Shown: in pieces, positions 6,089 through 7,308 of the stretch | How positions within the stretch are numbered: the first letter of the stretch is position 1 | Layout: each line of letters opens with the position of its first letter | DNA from: Nocardia sp. | Lineage (GTDB): Bacteria; Actinomycetota; Actinomycetes; Mycobacteriales; Mycobacteriaceae | DNA: 7,308 nucleotides | Assembly: GCA_013361595.1 (NCBI GenBank) | Contig: JABFXT010000906.1 | Location: 1-7,308, forward strand | Direction of reading: 5' to 3' | Position numbers and translations under genes: made by a program | Notes under the pieces: generated by a model | Told to the model about the DNA's origin: nothing | Seen by the model: only the letters and a program-made list of their open reading frames with translations | Databases searched by the model: none

Positions 6089-6733
6089 TTATCCGGGCCG
6101 GACGACCAGGCCCACCGCCGCGGCGAAGGCCGGGGCGAGATCGAGCAATTGGTCCGGAGTCACGATCGCGCCGCGCAGGGCATCGACTCCGTCGTCCACC
6201 CGAAGCGACCGTGCCCCGCGGAAATCCACCTTCGTCAGCCGCGCGCCGCGGACCACGAGCGCCGAGATCTCCGAGCCGGGGAACTCGACCTCGGTCAGTT
6301 TCGCGCTCCCGAAATCGACGTGCCGGAGCACGCAATCGACGAACCGGACCTTTGTCAGGTTCGCGGCGCGGAAGTTCACCGAATCGAGTTTGCAGTTGTG
6401 GAATTCCACCCGGCGCTATTCGGCGCCACTCGCCTCGACCCCCGACCACGCGCCCTCGACGATCTCGGTATCCGTCCACACCGTGTCCGCCGTATCGGTT
6501 CCGGTGATCCGCACTCCGTGCAGCCAGACCTCGCTGAATCGCGCGCCCCGCGCCGAACCCCCGTCCAAGTGCGCCGATCGGAAGGCGCACTGGTCGAACA
6601 CGGTATGCCGCGCGTCCGGATCGGCGAGGACCGTATCGTCGAACAGCAGGCAGTCGTATTCGCCTTCGACGCCGATCGGGCCCGCCGGTTCCAGCAGGTT
6701 CGCGAACGGTAGATCGGACAGTTCCCGCGGCAT
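6089..6733 (-). pseudogene. Pentapeptide-repeat protein gene interrupted by an in-frame TAG
   Basis: The reading frame runs from ATG at 6733 (GAGGG ribosome site just upstream) to TAA at 6089-6091: 213 sense codons with one internal stop, TAG at 6418-6416, after codon 105. Both sides stay in the same frame. The N-terminal part (MPRELSDLPF...) and the C-terminal part both show the five-residue A/C-x-[LF]-x-x periodicity of a pentapeptide right-handed beta-helix; the later half is clearest (V-N-F-R-A-A-N-L-T-K-V-R-F-V-D-C-V-L, residues 116-133). A C-terminal cap follows, with L-R-G-A-I-V-T-P-D-Q-L-x-D-L-A-P (186-201). In proteins of this type as I recall them, a Leu usually precedes the R-R-V at the break, so TTG to TAG is the simplest origin. 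A restart GTG at 6409 has no good ribosome site. Function is unknown; a gyrase-protecting role (MfpA/Qnr) is not supported by anything specific here. Confidence 0.85.
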
Positions 6734-6737
6734 GGCA

Positions 6738-6742
6738 CCCTC
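6738..6742 (-). promoter_or_regulatory. Ribosome binding site of the pentapeptide-repeat gene
   Basis: GAGGG lies 4 bases before the ATG at 6733. It supports this start over an upstream in-frame one at 6814, whose extra residues (Cys/Arg/Ser-rich) do not resemble the repeat. Confidence 0.6.
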
Positions 6743-6911
6743 ACGAGATCGCAATCGACAACTCGGTGGACTTCGGCCGCAGACGCTACACCCGCCCGCC
6801 GCCACGGGCCGCACTCACGGTCGTGTCGCGGTGGCCGCCGGTGCGCGATCCGATCGCGCTGCCGCGAAATGACCGCGGCGGGTGGTCGATTCGTAGTCGG
6901 CGCGGTAGGGG

Positions 6912-7106
6912 TCACGGGCGCGCAGCGTCCGGAACCGGGGTGGCGGGTGCGGCGCAGATGCTCGGGCACGGTCGCCGGGGCCGACGGATGGGGCGGCGTC
7001 CGGCGTGTACCGCACCGTCCTTCATCGGCCGGTAGTGCGCGCGGGCCGTTTCGAGGGTGATCTCGCCGGCGAACGCGCCGGGCGTCGGTGTGTGTGTCAC
7101 GGCCAT
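6912..7106 (-). pseudogene. Possible decayed or very small reading frame, unrecognised
   Basis: ATG at 7106 opens a 64-codon frame. The first 30 codons have G or C in the third position in all but three and a balanced composition (MAVTHTPTPGAFAGEITLET, then A-R-A-H-Y-R-P-M-K-D). After about 7016 this frame becomes Arg/Pro-rich and ends at 6912. Coding-like stretches then appear in the other two minus frames (about 6984-6937, T-V-P-E-H-L-R-R-T-R-H-P; about 6938-6870, R-D-P-Y-R-A-D-Y-E-S). That pattern suggests a gene with two indels. No family is recognised and the ribosome site is weak, so it may be chance. Confidence 0.22.
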
Positions 7107-7137
7107 CGATCTGCGCGAACTGCGCCTTTCCTGAATT

Positions 7138-7152
7138 GAGAATGATATTCTC
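7138..7152. promoter_or_regulatory. GAGAAT-GAT-ATTCTC palindrome, Fur/Zur-box-like
   Basis: Two perfect 6-base arms surround a 3-base centre. Taken from 7137, the sequence TGAGAATGATATTCT matches 12 of 15 positions of TGAAAATGATTTTCA, which I recall as typical of actinobacterial Zur sites. No zinc- or iron-related gene is visible; the only reading frame nearby starts at 7106 on the minus strand. The palindrome is certain, the identity of its regulator is not. Confidence 0.4.
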
Positions 7153-7210
7153 GCTGGTGCGGCTCCGGCGGCGCGAAATCGGCTCCGCCGGATGTCGAAA
7201 GGCCTCGTGC

Positions 7211-7229
7211 GCATGCGGATATCGCATGC
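7211..7229. repeat. Perfect 7-base inverted repeat
   Basis: GCATGCG (7211-7217) and CGCATGC (7223-7229) flank a 5-base GATAT spacer. It lies just upstream of the AT-rich promoter-like segment at the right edge and could be an operator or a small hairpin. Confidence 0.45.
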
Positions 7230-7238
7230 TCGTATCTA

Positions 7239-7299
7239 TCCTTACAAAGATTGCACTACTTGTTGCGCTTGCCTGGGTGGGGCGTTAGATTCCTTACAA
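7239..7299. repeat. Pair of TCCTTACAA direct repeats flanking the candidate promoter
   Basis: The 9-base word occurs at 7239-7247 and 7291-7299, 52 bases apart start to start, close to five helical turns. One copy is upstream of the -35 and the other begins at the last base of the -10 hexamer and covers the expected transcription start, a plausible arrangement for a regulator binding two same-face sites. Confidence 0.45.
7263..7291 (+). promoter_or_regulatory. Candidate promoter for a gene beyond the right edge
   Basis: TTGCGC (7263-7268) and TAGATT (7286-7291) are 17 bases apart and fit a weak sigma-70-type -35/-10 pair with the actinobacterial TANNNT form. It lies in AT-rich DNA. Confidence 0.4.
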
Positions 7300-7308
7300 G
7301 TCCTCGAC

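Larger units (their letters stand above)
6743..7308. other. Long stretch without a convincing gene
   Basis: Several frames stay open here on both strands, but they are Arg/Pro/Ala-rich and lack consistent third-position G/C bias, as expected of chance openings in GC-rich DNA. Possible contents are a decayed minus-strand reading frame (about 6860-7106), two palindromic sites (7138-7152 and 7211-7229) and a promoter region for a gene beyond the right edge (7239-7299). The last 80 bases are clearly more AT-rich than the rest. Confidence 0.6.

Noticed and set aside
5057..6712. Long 551-codon plus-strand open frame
   Set aside because: Arg/Pro/Gly-rich shadow that runs antisense to the flavoprotein, across the operator, and through tetR and the pentapeptide-repeat gene in wrong frames.
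6089..6733. Quinolone-resistance (Qnr/MfpA-like) call for the pentapeptide-repeat gene
   Set aside because: Only the general repeat is visible, the C-terminal cap differs from what I know of MfpA, and the gene is interrupted.
7088..7288. 66-codon plus-strand open frame at the right edge
   Set aside because: No ribosome site, poor third-position bias, and it overlaps the palindromes and the candidate promoter.
1..7308. CRISPR array, tRNA, insertion sequence or phage attachment site
   Set aside because: No regularly spaced repeats, cloverleaf, transposase or terminal inverted repeats were found.

Overview
This window is high-GC DNA with strong G/C bias at third codon positions. Together with the GGAGG-type ribosome binding sites, the GTG starts and the types of protein encoded, this points to an actinomycete. 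A Nocardia-like or related mycolic-acid actinobacterium is my best guess; no RNA gene or lineage marker is present to confirm it.

Left third (1-2815): a beta-lactamase-type locus. A LysR-type regulator (829-1704, minus) overlaps by 4 bases a class A beta-lactamase-fold protein without a signal peptide (1-832, minus, running off the left edge). A class A beta-lactamase-like lipoprotein (1868-2815, plus) diverges from them across a 163-base intergenic region that holds an imperfect dyad. This is the layout of the blaL/blaA/blaB system of Streptomyces cacaoi, in which a LysR activator (BlaA) and a cytoplasmic-side penicillin-recognising-like protein (BlaB) induce a divergent secreted beta-lactamase (BlaL). 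The twist here is that the BlaL-like protein keeps Ser70, Glu166 and KSG but has Glu for catalytic Lys73 and Asn for Ser130. It is probably a pseudo-beta-lactamase under BlaA/BlaB-type control.

Middle (2915-6077): an 824-residue flavoprotein (minus) joins an N-terminal FAD-dependent monooxygenase-like half to a C-terminal PaaE-type reductase (FAD, NAD(P)H and plant-type 2Fe-2S domains). It looks like a self-contained electron-transfer oxygenase. A TetR-family repressor (5508-6077, plus) diverges from it. A perfect 11-base inverted repeat with a 10-base spacer sits exactly midway between the two start codons, so this is very probably a self-controlled two-gene regulon. The flavoprotein and the beta-lactamase-like gene converge, and GC-rich hairpins lie between them.

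Right part (6089-7308): a pentapeptide-repeat protein gene (minus) is interrupted by an in-frame TAG between two halves that read on in the same frame, so it is a fresh pseudogene (or a readthrough case). It converges on the tetR gene with an 11-base gap. The last roughly 570 bases hold no convincing gene. They contain a possible decayed reading frame, a GAGAAT-GAT-ATTCTC palindrome that resembles Fur/Zur boxes, a 7-base inverted repeat, and a candidate promoter flanked by 9-base direct repeats that would serve a gene beyond the right edge. No tRNA, rRNA, CRISPR array or insertion sequence was seen.
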